Below are positions 11,501 to 23,924 of a stretch of 64,000 nt of DNA, in pieces. A model generated the notes under the pieces. That model worked only from the letters and a program-made list of their open reading frames with translations. It was not told the origin of the DNA and did not search any database. Origin of the DNA: Mugil cephalus. Lineage: Eukaryota > Chordata > Actinopteri > Mugiliformes > Mugilidae. Location: positions 27,052,319 to 27,116,318 of the forward strand of contig NC_061775.1 in assembly GCF_022458985.1 (NCBI RefSeq), given 5' to 3'. Each line of letters opens with the position of its first letter. The stretch's first letter is position 1. Made by a program: the position numbers and the translations under genes.

Positions 11501-14500
11501 CTGAGACCTGAGCTTTTAGTATTAAGGTATTTGGGATCAGTAGGATCCAAGACGTTTAAAAACTAAGCATCAACTTTGAATAGAAAGTAGTTTTTGAGAA
11601 AATAAAATAATTATTTCACTGTATAATACAATAACATGTTAAACAAATAATAAAAGCATTTATTTCAAAACCTGAATGTGGCTGAGCAGAACCAGAAATC
11701 CAAAAAATGAACTTCCAGCGTCCTTAAACGAGTACTTGATAATTAGCGTAGCTTGTTTCTAACGGTAGAATTTAATTTACACATCATATCAAACTAGAAA
11801 CATTAATAAGTATAAATAAACAAGTTTCAACTGTAAAACTTGATGAGGTTTTGTACTTTGTACCACAAACCTAAAGCTTAATGTCCCCACATGAGGATGC
11901 CGGGTCTCAGGAGGTTAAATGTAACATCTATGGGTAATGTCTCTTTGTTGCCCAAATATAATCATATAAGGATGTGAGCCGTTTATGCGCCCACCATCCA
12001 CCCTGACCACCTCCCTGTCTCGACTGAACACAATCCTTTACATTACATTTGGGGAAAGTCATTATTTCTTCCTATTTTTTGATAAGCACATATTTATTTC
12101 CGAGCCTGAAAAAGAGAAGGAAGGCATCGTTTGTAGAAACGCTATCAGTTCCCCACGTCTCCTTTTTCCTTTTGCGGGGATGCTGCAGCGAGGCAGAGGG
12201 AGGATACCGAGAGTGATGGGAGTCAGGGTTCCTATCTCCCTCTGACAAGACCTTAAATGTCTGCTTGTCTAAAGGTTGCGGTTTCAATTTTCCTCCTCTT
12301 CAATCCTAGAGGGGACGAAGTACAGCCGCCACAAGCAGCCGGTCACAGATTCCAATCCAGACTCTAACGAACTGAGGGACTTTTCTGCAAGGACGCTGAG
12401 ATGTAAATTTGTCAAAAGAAGAACAGATTCCTTTTTCTGTTTCTGTCTTTTGAATTTATGCGCATCTTTTGTTTTACTTGTGTAGTCGATAAAAGAAAAG
12501 GTGTTGTCTTCAGACCACTTTAATTGTTTAAATCATGCAGCAAATGCCATAAATGAAGAGCAGGCGCATATCTGATGAAAAACACGCCAAATGACTCATT
12601 TTTGCTCCTTTTTTTTTGCTAAAACATGGTTTCAGGTCCTTACTTCATTGCATTTTGTGGTACATTAATGTCTTGCTGGAGAGGTTTACGTCCTGCTGTG
12701 TCTGAATTCCTGCTCAGGGAAAATGAAAGCAGATTTTGTTTGAGTGCAATATAGATACAAACTCTGTCTTTAATGCATTTAATGCAGTTGTGATCAAAGA
12801 TCTTCTGCAGATTAAAGAAAAAAGAACAGTTACGTTAAAGCTGGGTAGGGCAGGAGGGTGCAGCTGGACTGTATCAGGGCATCGAGAACTTTCAGGGTTG
12901 ACCTTCATTGGCGTTTCCAAAGACAAAGATAAAACCGAAAGGAGGGTTCATTGGGAAGTTATGGACCCTACTTATTTATTTTCTCCAGGAGGCACTAAAC
13001 ACACAGCTCAGCTGTGGGTGATTGGACATAAACCAAAAGACCTGACGACTTGGGACCTTGAACTGATGATGACTTAAAACCATAGATCATCAAAGTTTAT
13101 CCTGAGGGGTCCTTGATTTCAGTCTGGACAAAAGTGGTGGACATCACTGTCACCAGAGCAGTCAAACTTCATCATAGAAGGTACAACAATGCAACACACG
13201 CGGCTTTAACGAAAAGGCAGATTTTCTAACGTTAACAGAGGAAATCAGAGGGGAGGCATCAGATAAGAAAGCGAGAGAAAATGCAGACGCTGCTTCTTCT
13301 GCCTGGCTCTCAGCCACTCGCTCGCAGCTCTGGAGTGCACTAAAAGAGAGTTATAATGTTGTTGAAGACCTCCGCTCATGTGCTTCATTGACTCTCACCT
13401 CCAACGCGGTCGTAAAAAGTGACTCGCGACGAGGTAAATCACTGCGGAGCTGAGGTGGACAAAACTTTGTGGACGAGAGGCTCTTTGTCTTTCTCCAGAA
13501 CGTCAGTCTGTCTGTCTGTCACTCAGCTTAGGGATGTCGACGCACAAACAAGCACATGGAGGACAAATTTAAAAATACCTAGAGTTAGACCTTTTAAAAG
13601 GTTCAGGTGGATTTTTTTTAACTCTGCAAGGCAGAGTTTTGATTTGGTTGAAGTAGAAATTCATTCTGACCCAGAACTGAGATGCAAAATATGAGGAGTG
13701 CTGCAGGATTATTACTTATGCATATTATTTACCTGCCATTATTTATTGCATTTAAAAGGAAAAAGAAGAATCTGGGTTGCACAAATGTGCAGACGATGTA
13801 AGGACGAGCCTCCTGATGATTAATTTAAGGTCAACGCGGCCTTCACAAGCACAGATACACCGAGACTAACAAGTATAAACCGTCACCCCTCGTACGCTAC
13901 ATGAGACGCAGCCTCCACTTAGATAATGCAGATCAGACCTGACTGTTATTAATCCACTTTTAAACGCACTGGTCCAATTAATAAATACATGACATCAGAT
14001 CCCTGGAGTGACGAGCAGACTGACACTCGCTGCACTAATAACCGACAAAAGACGAGAGTAAGTGTAGGATAGATGAGGACGCAGCATCTGGCCCTCTCAC
14101 GCCTCATTGAGTTGATGGAATACTAATAAAAGCAATATGACAACAGCATACTAAGTGTGCAATTAATATTCTAAAATATTCCTGCGCTGCATGTGGCAGA
14201 GACTTGTTTCGAGGCTCCCTCGCAGGCAAAGTGACGGCGCTGTCTCCTCAGCAAAGAGGAGACGTCCTTATTAACCTTTTTCCCCTCCTGAGCGTGTCTC
14301 CGACAAACCAGCAGGCTCCGCTGGACGTCCAGAGTACACAGCGCCACCTGACAGCCGTCCTGACAGCAGATAAATAATCTCTCCTCGAGCCTTTTCTCCT
14401 CTGAGCCCAACCGCCGTCACTAGCTAATTGAATGATTTGGAGATGAAGCCCAGACTGGTGAAGTGTCAACCTGCAGATATATTAAAATTAGTTTTTTTTT

Positions 14501-14640
14501 TTTTTAACTCCTTGGGTCTGAATGTGGAGATGTGTTCGAGAGCAAGGTCAGACAATCTGTTGAACTCGATCTTGTACCCCGATAGGAAAGCCTGTGCTCT
14601 TTTCACACTGCATGAAAAACTGCGTCACACGGCACTGTGA
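11500..14640. other. Intergenic, no gene seen
   Basis: No recognisable protein, RNA or element. The segment at 13,690-14,110 is rich in ATTA and TAAT motifs set in moderate-GC sequence, a texture often seen in vertebrate conserved non-coding elements. That reading is an inference. Confidence 0.5.
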
Positions 14641-14672
14641 CCTGGGTTTTTATCGGCTGCAGTGTGAACTAC

Positions 14673-14985
14673 CGGTGTGCAAAGCATCCAGTATTTGTAT
14701 TTGTTGAAGGTAGAAAAGTATTAAAATAAAAGTCAAAATAGGTGTTTTTTTTACTTGTAAATGTAAGTTTAAAAATAAGTGTTCGTCAATTATCCATTCT
14801 AATAATTCTGGATGCATCTGCACTACAGGTGTGCAAAGCATCCAGAATTTGTATTTGTATAAAATTCAAAATAGGTGTAAAAATCCATTTTGTTTGAGTT
14901 ACACTTGTAATTTAGGATATGCAAGTGTTAAAATTAGTATTTTTTAATGAGCCATTATAATAATTATGGATGTAGTGTGAACCCT
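14673..14985 (+). repeat. Two tandem copies of a ~155 bp repeat
   Basis: Both units open with GTGTGCAAAGCATCCAG(T/A)ATTTGTATTTG and close with CCATTCTAATAATTCTGGATG or its variant. They start near 14,673 and 14,828. A third diverged copy lies in a tut4 intron at 28,735-28,915. No coding capacity. Confidence 0.8.
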
Positions 14986-14999
14986 AGTGTGAACAGACA

Positions 15000-15413
15000 T
15001 CCTGCGTCTACCCGCTAAGTTACAACATGACGCTGATGTATCTTTGCTTCGTTTTTGAGCTCAAAACAGAGCAAAGTGTTGGTCTACTCCTATAAAGCCC
15101 GACCTCTGAAGGACAGAGATGATTTTTGTCTATTTTTTTCAATCAACATATCAAATGTGTTGTTACATGATCATTAATGGAAGCCTAGGTGAATTAGCCA
15201 TGCATGTGTGGCTGTGTTTGTATGCAGCTTGTATCGACAACAAACTGAAAGCATTTACCTCCTGATAAATGACAGGATGAGCAGGACGGCATCGTGCTGC
15301 CCATTGTTTACCTCACAGTGTTCCAGTGCACCTAAATGTGTAATGATGATGTTGTCGACCCAGGTCTGAAAATCCTGTGTCAACCTGGTATTTTTGATGT
15401 GAAAGTGATACTG

Positions 15414-15447
<34 letters not shown>

Positions 15448-17280
15448 GCCAACAAATTCATTTACTTGTGGAGTAAAGTTTATCTGGAGTCTCTCTGTTG
15501 GGAACTGATTCTACTCTGGCAACGATCAAGTCATTTATGTGGGGCTTTGTGTGCTGATGGAGCAACAAGGGAGCTGCAGAGTTGACTTTACACATAGTTT
15601 AAAAATGTGCTCCCATCAGAGAAGCTGTTCAGAGTCCACTGTGGGGTTTGTCTTAATGTCACATCCAGTTTATGCAGAATGAAATCTATGGATTTCAATC
15701 AAACTGTTTCAAGAACGATGGATGGATGAAAGTAGATTAAAACAAAAACAAAGCTGAAGCCAAAACATCTGCTCTTCTTGAGTTTCTCGTTTCATCCACG
15801 TAGCTTCTTCAGTTCTAAAAGGACTAGAGGGGAGTTTGGTAGTTTTATTCTGTGGGTGGTGCACACATGAAACTCAAATCACCACTAAGGTTCGATAACA
15901 ACCAGCTACTTACTGTTGGAGGGTTGGAGGCACTGCAGCAGAACCAAAATAGTTTTGTTTGCACGGACAGATTAAAGCCGCTTTGAATCACAGACAATTC
16001 TGCAGAAATGACTTCCCAGAAAATTCATTGTCTCTACATTAGGGTGGAACCACTTCTGTAAATTGTAATCTTGTCAGTGGCTCAATTTTGGAGCAGAGTC
16101 CGTTTCTTGAACTTCTAATAACCTCTGCGAGTAGTGACCTGGGGACATAAACTCATCTGAGGACAGACAATAAAAGCACCAAACTCTCCACCAGACTTTT
16201 TAGAACTAAAGAAGTCCAGGAGCAAAAGTCTCACCATGGAGACGATGTGTTCACTTGCACCCGTGTCCCTTCTGAAGACACAAGGAAACAAACAGGACTT
16301 TTCTTCTGACCCGTCGGCCTGGTGACATCTGATTGGTTTTTGCATTTACACCTGGAAAGAAAACAGACCTGAATCAGCAATGAGTTAATAAGAGAAGTAT
16401 GTAAAACCAGAGGCTGGGCACGGTTCTGTATCAGGCACTAAATTACGTCAAAAAACAAAAGGCAGCACATGATTAAGGGCCCACAGTGACGGTATCCTTG
16501 GTTTTACTGTCATCATTCATCTTTTTAAACTCTTTTTGCAGCATCCGAGGACGTCTTTGTTGTGCCGCTGCATAGAAACTGTCCCCGAAGACACACACAA
16601 ACACGCACACACACAAAGCACTCACATTTGTGATGCGTGTCTGTCTCCTGGGTTTCCTCGGGCGGACAGATAAGAGGCGGCAGAAGGAGCCCAGAAAGGC
16701 CCCCTGCAGTAGATGATTGTCAGCTCCAGAAATTCAGAGCAGATTTACATCAGCAGCTTTCCTCTGGGCTCTCCCCAGCAGCACGTCGTCTCGGTTTCAT
16801 ATTTCATTGATGCACCAAACGCCAGTGCTACTACTAATCCCTGGAAAGAAGAAGACAAACAACAGCTTCCTGCAGTTCCCTAAATGTCCACTTGAGGCTA
16901 TGAGTCAATCCTCACAGAGCTCCATGTTAAAACGTCCACGTATACGACAGAAATAAACAGAGCTGCTTCAGGCTGGCTCTAAAAGTAAATCACCACCCAC
17001 TCATTCCCAACTTTACTGCAGAAATAAATATTTTTACAGTCTGACTGCAGTAAGTGGCAGCAGGGTATCCTTAAAAGTTACCTCTGCTTCTTTTTTTTTC
17101 CATTTTCATCGTAGCCGGGAGTCGGGTGCAGTCAGTCTCTGAGCTTCAAACCCTTCAGGAAACATAGCGCAACATCACAGAGGACATTCACAGACACAAC
17201 CGCAATCTTCTTTCATCCATTCACATGACTGATACGAAAAGTTTTTATTCTATAGCTTATACTACTTTATTATAGCTTTT
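15000..17280. other. Intergenic, no gene seen
   Basis: Holds a T29 homopolymer at 15,414-15,442 and the retroelement-end repeat at 15,745-15,850. An AC-rich patch lies near 16,590-16,615. I found no supported exon or RNA gene. The open frames at 16,115-16,345 and 16,717-16,956 have no family signature. Confidence 0.5.
15745..15850 (+). repeat. Retroelement-end repeat, copy 3
   Basis: ACAAAGCTGAAGCC, CTTCTTGAGTTTCTCGTTTCATCC and GTAGCTTCTTCAGTTCTAAAAGG follow the same order as the copy at 11,390. It is one of three dispersed fragments within 5.5 kb. Confidence 0.55.
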
Positions 17281-17282
17281 AT

Positions 17283-17345
17283 AGGGGTGACAAACGTATG
17301 GCCCACGGGCCAAAACTGGGCCACCAGATAATCCGATCTGACCCA
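17283..17345 (+). repeat. GGCCCACGGGCC MITE-end fragment, copy 1
   Basis: GTGACAAACGTATGGCCCACGGGCCAAAA opens a short repeat related to 26,510 and 49,806. The core GGCCCACGGGCC is close to palindromic. The phrase resembles ends of hAT-type non-autonomous elements in fish. Confidence 0.55.
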
Positions 17346-17399
17346 TGGGATGAATCTACAAAAATTACATAGAAACCTTTGACTTTTCAGTAAAATTTA

Positions 17400-20300
17400 C
17401 ACCTATTTGTCCTCTAGGAGTTGCAGAAGTAACATGATACTGAGCGTCAGATTGCAGCAATATTTTTCTTTAAAAAAAACCTGGTCCACTCCATGTTCTC
17501 AAGCTTTGCATCCTGTTTTTATCCTGAGGTAGTTCTGGTAGAGCTTGGACTTAAGTTTTGGTTCATTATCTTGCTGTAGGATGAAGCTCTGACTGACACC
17601 AGAGGAAACTGATGCTGACACTAAAGCGAATGGTGTAGATTGACATCTATAGGTTACGTTAGGATGTTACTGGTCCAGCCTCCTTGAGATCAAATTGAAC
17701 TGGACAAAGACAGAGAAACTAAAATGAGTTTGACACCAAGACGTCGACGGCTGGAGACGTCGCGCTGAGCTTCAAAACCTTCAGGAAACGTAACCAACAT
17801 GAAATATTCCCGGGTCCTGACACATTTCAGGAGCTTTTCGCGTGAAAATAATCGAGCTTTATTTCCTCAATGATCTAAAACAAAACAGATAAAGTGACCT
17901 CAGCCTGCAGAGTTAAAGATGCACTGTGCACCGTATACACTTTTCTTTTTTTTTTTTGGTCCTGCACTGTTTCCATAGACGACATTATCTCCTCCCTGTG
18001 AGCGCTGGCCTGCATTACGCCGGGCGGCCTTTTGAGGCAGAAAGCAGGTCACTTTGAAAGCTACAGTTCCACTGCGAGAGGGGTCAGGAAAAAGCAATTT
18101 GCATTTTAACACGGAGGAAGAGCGGAGTGCCGCCGCTGCTCGAGCTCCCTGAAGGGCGGAGCGCAGCCCTCCTATCACGTTTGACACCTCAATAATAGAG
18201 CGGCACGGCCACGCCGCAGCCCGCCCAACAAAAACCTGGATTTATTATCCTGTACTGACACGTGTCCTTGATTTATTACGCTTTGTTGTTTGTTCTCCTG
18301 AACGTGGGACGACCTAGAGATGGAGCTGAGGTCCCGGACATTAAATTCTTAACGTACTTTTGACCAGATCTCTTCAGATTTACAGTGCAGCTTAAGCATT
18401 TCTGCATTAAAACGATCCAGGGCATCAGTCTCACTGTGCACTGCGCCACGTCTGGGCGCTATAATCACAAATGTACATCACAGTGTATGTTTTTTTTTTC
18501 ATGTATAATCAGGTGTTTACAGCCTTTTCTACTGGTTGAGAGAAGTATTTCTGCAGTAGATTGACTTGATGAGTGAATATTGTAGAATAATTCAACAGTA
18601 AAACAGGTTTTCATGGCCCCAGAAAATGATGCTGTTCGCAAAGAAGAGTCACTCATGATTCTATTGAAGTGAGGAATCAGAATGTAAAGACAATTACAGC
18701 TAAACTATTGAACTTTTACTGTGCAAATTCCACTAATATGTTTTAGAAAACTATCACAGGGCTCTTAGGTTTTGAACTTAGCTTGGATTTAGATTCAGTT
18801 TTTTTTTTTAGTGTATTTGAAGATAATTTATCACTATTATTATTCTAATAAAGGACAAATTCCTTAAAACCAAATATATTGTTTTATTTACAACTTTCAA
18901 GATAAAAACAAAAAAGTCTTCGCATCTTGGTTGCATGTGCAGGATTCTTCCATGCGTCTTCCATTCATATATTACTATTATATCTCTTTTACATACAGTT
19001 CATGTTACTAATGTGTGGTGACTTTTATCACTTCTGAGGGTGAACTTATTGAAATGTGTCTCACAACTTGAGAATCCTGCAGAAAAACTAATGCAACTTG
19101 AAACTTTATCCTGACAACACTTTTATAAAAATGGTTGTTTTGGCCGACGTCAGATTTTTTGAAACTAAAAAACAAAACTCCAAACAAAAGACACGGCTGA
19201 AAAGCAGTCAGAGATATATTTTATATTTTTACAGATATCTACTAAAGAACAGAGAAGTAAATGGATCATTGCCTCAGAAGAAACAACTGGAATCCAGACA
19301 CAGAAACCTGGTGTTGTGGTTCATTTAGTGTCAGCTAATATTAATTTATGTTGTATTTACTGATGAAGTCAAACCTTAAGTAACTTCTTAAGTTACGTTC
19401 TGGAGGGCTGTCAGATACGTTTGTGGTTGTTGTTGTTTTGTCATAGTTACAGTCGACAGTAACTACTTCAGTTCCAACAATAAATAACAATAAAACAATA
19501 AACTGAATATTTGTGATCACTCCTCGTCGTCCATTTAACGCTATAGTATTGTGTGGCTAACATTACTTCTCTGTGAAGCTCTTAGCGTTAGCATCTTTTA
19601 TTTAACTACATTTATCATAACTGAAATTACCTAAAACTTAAACTAACTTAAACTGAGGCTAATCCACTTTTCCAAATCCAGACTAGTTCGTATGGATCAC
19701 TGTTGAGTCCAATTGTCCTTATTTTGATCTAATAATCCACATTTCTTCCTGGTCTCTCTGTATTTACTGATACATTTCACCATGTTTTTGCCACTCGGGG
19801 GGTGTGGCCTCAGGAGGAAGTGACATCACTGAATACCCTCCATTAAAAAAGTCCTCCACACTGTGACAGTATGACCTCACGTCTGCAGACAAACGTGACT
19901 ACAGCCGTGGGTTTTTAGACTCTTAAAGGACGTTATAATGTCACATGTCTCCACTGCAGGTGTGTTGAGCTGAAGACATTTATAAAAAAAGTTAAGCGAC
20001 GGCACGGCCCCCGAGCTGGAGGGAGGGACCCGCTGATGGATGGCCATCCTGGACGTGACGTGATGGATGCGTCCGTTCAGGAGACGCGGTGCTTCGGCGC
20101 GTTTTTTCTGGACCACGTTGTTTAATCCGACACATCATTAGCACGAAGGTTAACGAGACGAGAGATAACCCGTTAAATGATCAATCTATCATCCTGGAAA
20201 CAGATCCGCTCTGTCCCTCTCTCTGAAGATCAAACGTACAAGACGTGGACAAACAGAAAACCTCTGATAAGACCCTCCTGCTATTTTTTTTTTTTTTTTT

Positions 20301-22030
20301 TTTAATTCCTTCCTCTTTCCTCTGTGTGCTGCTTTATCTGGGCTGAGGGATTGAGCTGATCTTTGGGGGTGCATGTTTAGATAGCCTGGACATCCATTAT
20401 CAGTCCGAGACAAACCCGATTTAGAGCCTCGGTGAAAGAATCACTCAGGAGGAGAGGAGAGCGCCGTGATGCTGTCACCTCGTCCTGCAGCCGCCGCCCC
20501 CGTCGCTGCTCTTTAATGGGGCTGCTAATCAATTAGAGCCTGTGTGCAGGAAAAAGACGGAGGAATAAACGACGCCGGGCGGTGACTCGACAGAACACGC
20601 ACAGAGGAAGCTCCTCTCTAAAGGAGAACTTGAGACCCGTTAGGATGATTAAGTGAAGCCCTCGTTAATGATCTTAGGATCACCACGGGGACGGGTTGTG
20701 GGGGTGGGGGGGGGGGGGTAATGCTAATGTCTCCTGGGCTCAGATCTTGTGAGAAAAGAGGTTTAAGTCTTTCGGCCTTTCTGCAGAGGGCAAAGATTTG
20801 GCTTTGCAGAAGTTCACTTCTCGTGAGCTTTAAAAGTTTTCCAGACTCCTGAGACTGTGTTGGTGGATGCTGTCTCCATGGATACGAGGATCCACTAATG
20901 ATCAGAATTAAACTTCCTCACTGAGAATACACTGATGTGACCTGAAGGTGCTGGTGTAAACCTTTAATAACCTCCTTCCTCCCCCTTATTCTTCCTTCTT
21001 TTCTTCCCCATTCCCTCTCCTCCTCCTTCTCCATCTTGTTCTTTTCCTGGTTATTGTTCCTCCTCTCTTTCTTCTCTTCCCTCTCACTCCTCCTTCTCCC
21101 TTTCTCCCTTTCCTCCTCCTCCCTCCTCCATGTAAAGATATATTGATTTGTGGACTCTTAAATACACCGATCATTCCAGCTCTTCTCTCTGCTCTGTACG
21201 TCAAACAGCTACCGAGGGACTCATCCGGTTGAAGTTAACTTTAATTTCACAGAATCATTAATTGGAAACATTTTTCTAATTAAATATCCAGCTGCGATAA
21301 GGAAACAGCCGCGATAAGAGGCCTGGCTGGAGATAGAGGGCCTAATTACATTAATTACTCTATACCTGCAGGAGGAGCAATGGGAGTCAATAAGTTCTGC
21401 GGGCCTCTAATCTTTCCGCTGGATAAAGAGGAGGAGGAGGAGGAGGAGTAGAACTGCGTTGAGCTCCAGCCGGAGGCCTGCAGCGCTGCCGGGGCCTCGG
21501 CCTCAGGAGATCGGCCTCCTCCTCGTTTCATTTGGAGGAATTAAGCCATTAAGCGCCCTTAATAACCGCGGAAATGGCCGCTCATTCTTCACGGCATTGT
21601 CAGTCGCTACACGTCACTCGGCTCCTTTAAACGTCCTGCTGCAGCTCAAGTGTGAAAGTCAAACAAAGAATTAAAAAAAAAAAAGAGTCGTCTGGATCTT
21701 TACGATCAAAAGAGCGAGAGAGAGGGACGAGGCGCCGACACCAAACCGAGCCGGTTTACTGACGTTGGAATCGTCAAAAGGCCCATCTGCTGCTTCTGTG
21801 AAATTAAATCTGCTGCGTCTGAACTCCCACGCTGTTCAGAAATATGAGCGACCGTCCAGGAGAGCAGCAGCACAAAGAATGACAATGAGCTGGCCTCCTC
21901 CTCCTCCTTCTTCTTATTATTATAGAAACAATTAAAGCTTAAACCAGGGCGTATGTTGTGGTGCATTTGATTGCATTATTAATTGACTCATATTAGTGTA
22001 AAGGACAGAAAACCTGCTCATTGACTTCAT
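17400..22030. other. Intergenic, no gene seen
   Basis: No supported gene. Contains homopolymer tracts (near 17,947 and 20,284), a G-rich run near 20,701-20,719, a pyrimidine-rich stretch at 20,975-21,130 and (GGA)n at 21,427-21,448. Segments near 20,490-20,540, 21,235-21,320 and 21,530-21,600 combine TAATTA-type sites with moderate GC and may be non-coding regulatory DNA; this is not proven. Confidence 0.5.
18820..18908 (+). repeat. Dispersed ~90 bp repeat, copy 2
   Basis: Matches 7,905-8,000 in order: GAAGATAATTTATCA, AAATTCCTTAAAACCAAAT, then TTTATTTACAACTTTCAAGA. Same orientation. Confidence 0.65.
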
Positions 22031-22250
22031 TTGTCAGGTTCATTTTCCTGGAGGGGACTGGAGCCCATCACAGAGCGAACACAGAGACGCTCACACCCAC
22101 GGACACTTTAGAGTCAATGACTCTGGAGGGAGGGAGGAAACCGAAGAGAAACCGGAGAGAACCCACGCAGACACAGGGAGAACATGCAGAAAGAACCCAT
22201 CCAGCCAGTGGATTTGAACCCACAACCTTCTTTCTGTGAGGAAGGGCGTC
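22030..22250 (-). mobile_element. V-SINE-like element
   Basis: Read on the minus strand it starts with a tRNA-like head: GGGTTCAAATCC near 22,212 fits an RNA polymerase III B box. It continues through a core with GTTCTCCCTGTGTCTGCGTG and GGTTTCCTCCCTCCC. This is the layout of vertebrate V-SINEs (tRNA head plus conserved core). A second copy is at 60.4 kb. The two overlapping plus-strand open frames are by-products. Confidence 0.7.
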
Positions 22251-22674
22251 AGAAAGAGTTTGAAACTAAATACCTGCTCATCTATGGAAGCAAATACAAA
22301 GTCATACTCACAGAAATATCAGCGTTCTTCATGAAGCCCGTTCGTCTCATCAGCAGGTTTAAAAACACTGAGTCCTACTGAGAAAAACAGCAGGTGGTGG
22401 TTGTGCATCACATTAGTAACTAAAACCACTATTTGCCTAAATACCCTGTATGATGTGTCTCTTTTCTAACTCACCACTTCCTTCATACAACAGTGCATAG
22501 CTGTACAACTCATCATCACCCGTGATATGAAGCTTAGTGTTAAAACAACCATAGAAAATACCGGCTGTATTATAACCTTTAAAGTTCTAACAAGTTTCAA
22601 CTTACTGTCTTTTTGGCCTCATGTTTTCTTTCCTTTTTCTCATGTTACCTCTGTAAAATAAAAACAGTGATATT

Positions 22675-22745
22675 ATCAGAACCTTCCTGCTGTGAGGCGT
22701 CTGTGCTGACCACTGAGCTACGATCCACAGGTTCTTCTGTAAAGT
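22675..22745 (-). repeat. Second SINE head fragment
   Basis: CAGAACCTTCCTGCTGTGAGG and GACCACTGAGCTACGATCC are the start of the same SINE head in the same orientation, about 430 bp beyond the main copy. It could be a nested or rearranged insertion. Confidence 0.45.
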
Positions 22746-23129
22746 TGTGGGATCAGTTCCCTCGTCCCGTCCCGGTGACGACGTGTAGGTTCAGTTTGTG
22801 ACGCGTCTCTAAAATATAAACAGTGAAACATCTTCTAAACATTTATTCAGACTAAATCCTGCCTTCGTTTCTCCTGCTAATGCTGCAGGACGCTTTTACG
22901 TTGCATAGAATAAATCACTGTCCATCACACAGACATTTCCTCTGGGGTTTCACCCGTTTTCATTAACACTAGCAGACCTGGAATTAAAACTCACCTTCTT
23001 TAATCATCAGTCAGCGTTTGTTCTTATTCAATCAATCAATCAGATTTTTTTCTGTATCCTCTTTCAAATCAAATCAGTGCATTCAGGCCAGTTTTTGTAA
23101 ATGCATCATGAGACAGTTTGTATTGTTAT

Positions 23130-23560
23130 TGACCCTGAATAAATAAAAGTGAGTTTAATTGAATTCAAAGTGCTTTACACGAAACCAGGGAAAAAGAATT
23201 ATTATCTAGTGTAAAGAAAAGGATTAGTTACAATAATGAAAGATCAATATCAGGGAAAAACTTCCAATATAAAGATTAAAAGCATCAATTAAACATTAAC
23301 AATGATAAAAGACAGAAACATAGTAAAATATAAAAACATTAAAAATATAAAATGAAGGATAAAAATGTAGAATGAAATAAAGAAACACTCAGAATAAAAT
23401 AACAATAAAGATAAAGAGAAGAGGAAAAATGATAAAACTGGAACAGAATGAAACGACTATGAGATGAAAGAGATAAAGGGTTGAAGAAGCTTTTAAAGGT
23501 GTCGACTTTATTTATACAGCACTTAAAACAAAGACAAAGTGCTGTACATGGATAAAATAA
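23130..23560. repeat. AT-rich interspersed repeat tails
   Basis: GAATTCAAAGTGCTTTACAC at 23,161 and ATTTATACAGCACTTAAAACAAAG near 23,510 are typical end sequences of fish retroposons. The A-rich stretch between them has no coding potential. Confidence 0.45.
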
Positions 23561-23770
23561 GAGCATAAGACATGAAACAAACACTTAAAAAGCAGTAAAA
23601 CAATTAAAATGTTTCTAACTATGCAGAAAATCAACTTTCTGAGGGTTAGAAACTCTGAAGACTTTCTGGTTTCCTGGTTTCCTCAGAACCTCAGAAGGTT
23701 TTAAGGTCAGTGTTGATGCTTTAGTCCCAGTCGGGTGTTTTGTGTTGAGCTGGGAGGCGGTAACCAGGAC

Positions 23771-23786
23771 GTAACCATGGCGAGGA
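23771..23786 (+). promoter_or_regulatory. Imperfect RFX X-box-like motif
   Basis: GTAACCATGGCGAGG resembles the X-box consensus GTNRCC-N(0-3)-RGYAAC, with a good left half and two mismatches in the right half. It lies about 140 bp upstream of the C1orf87-like start codon. Functional significance is an inference. Confidence 0.25.
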
Positions 23787-23845
23787 AAGTGTAAACAGGA
23801 ACGAGATCCAAACCGGTGCATGAAGCTGGAATCCATCTTCACCAC

Positions 23846-23908
23846 AGGAGGAGGAGAAGGAAAAGAGAAGGAAGAAGAGGAGGAGGAGAAGAAGAAGGAG
23901 GACGAGGG
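23846..23908 (+). repeat. Purine (GGA/GAA) tract upstream of c1orf87 start
   Basis: An almost pure A/G run of about 63 bp ends just before the start codon. It is probably 5' UTR. Its complement in base type is the pyrimidine tract of intron 1. Confidence 0.8.
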
Positions 23909-23924
23909 ACTCGCTGCCTCCATC

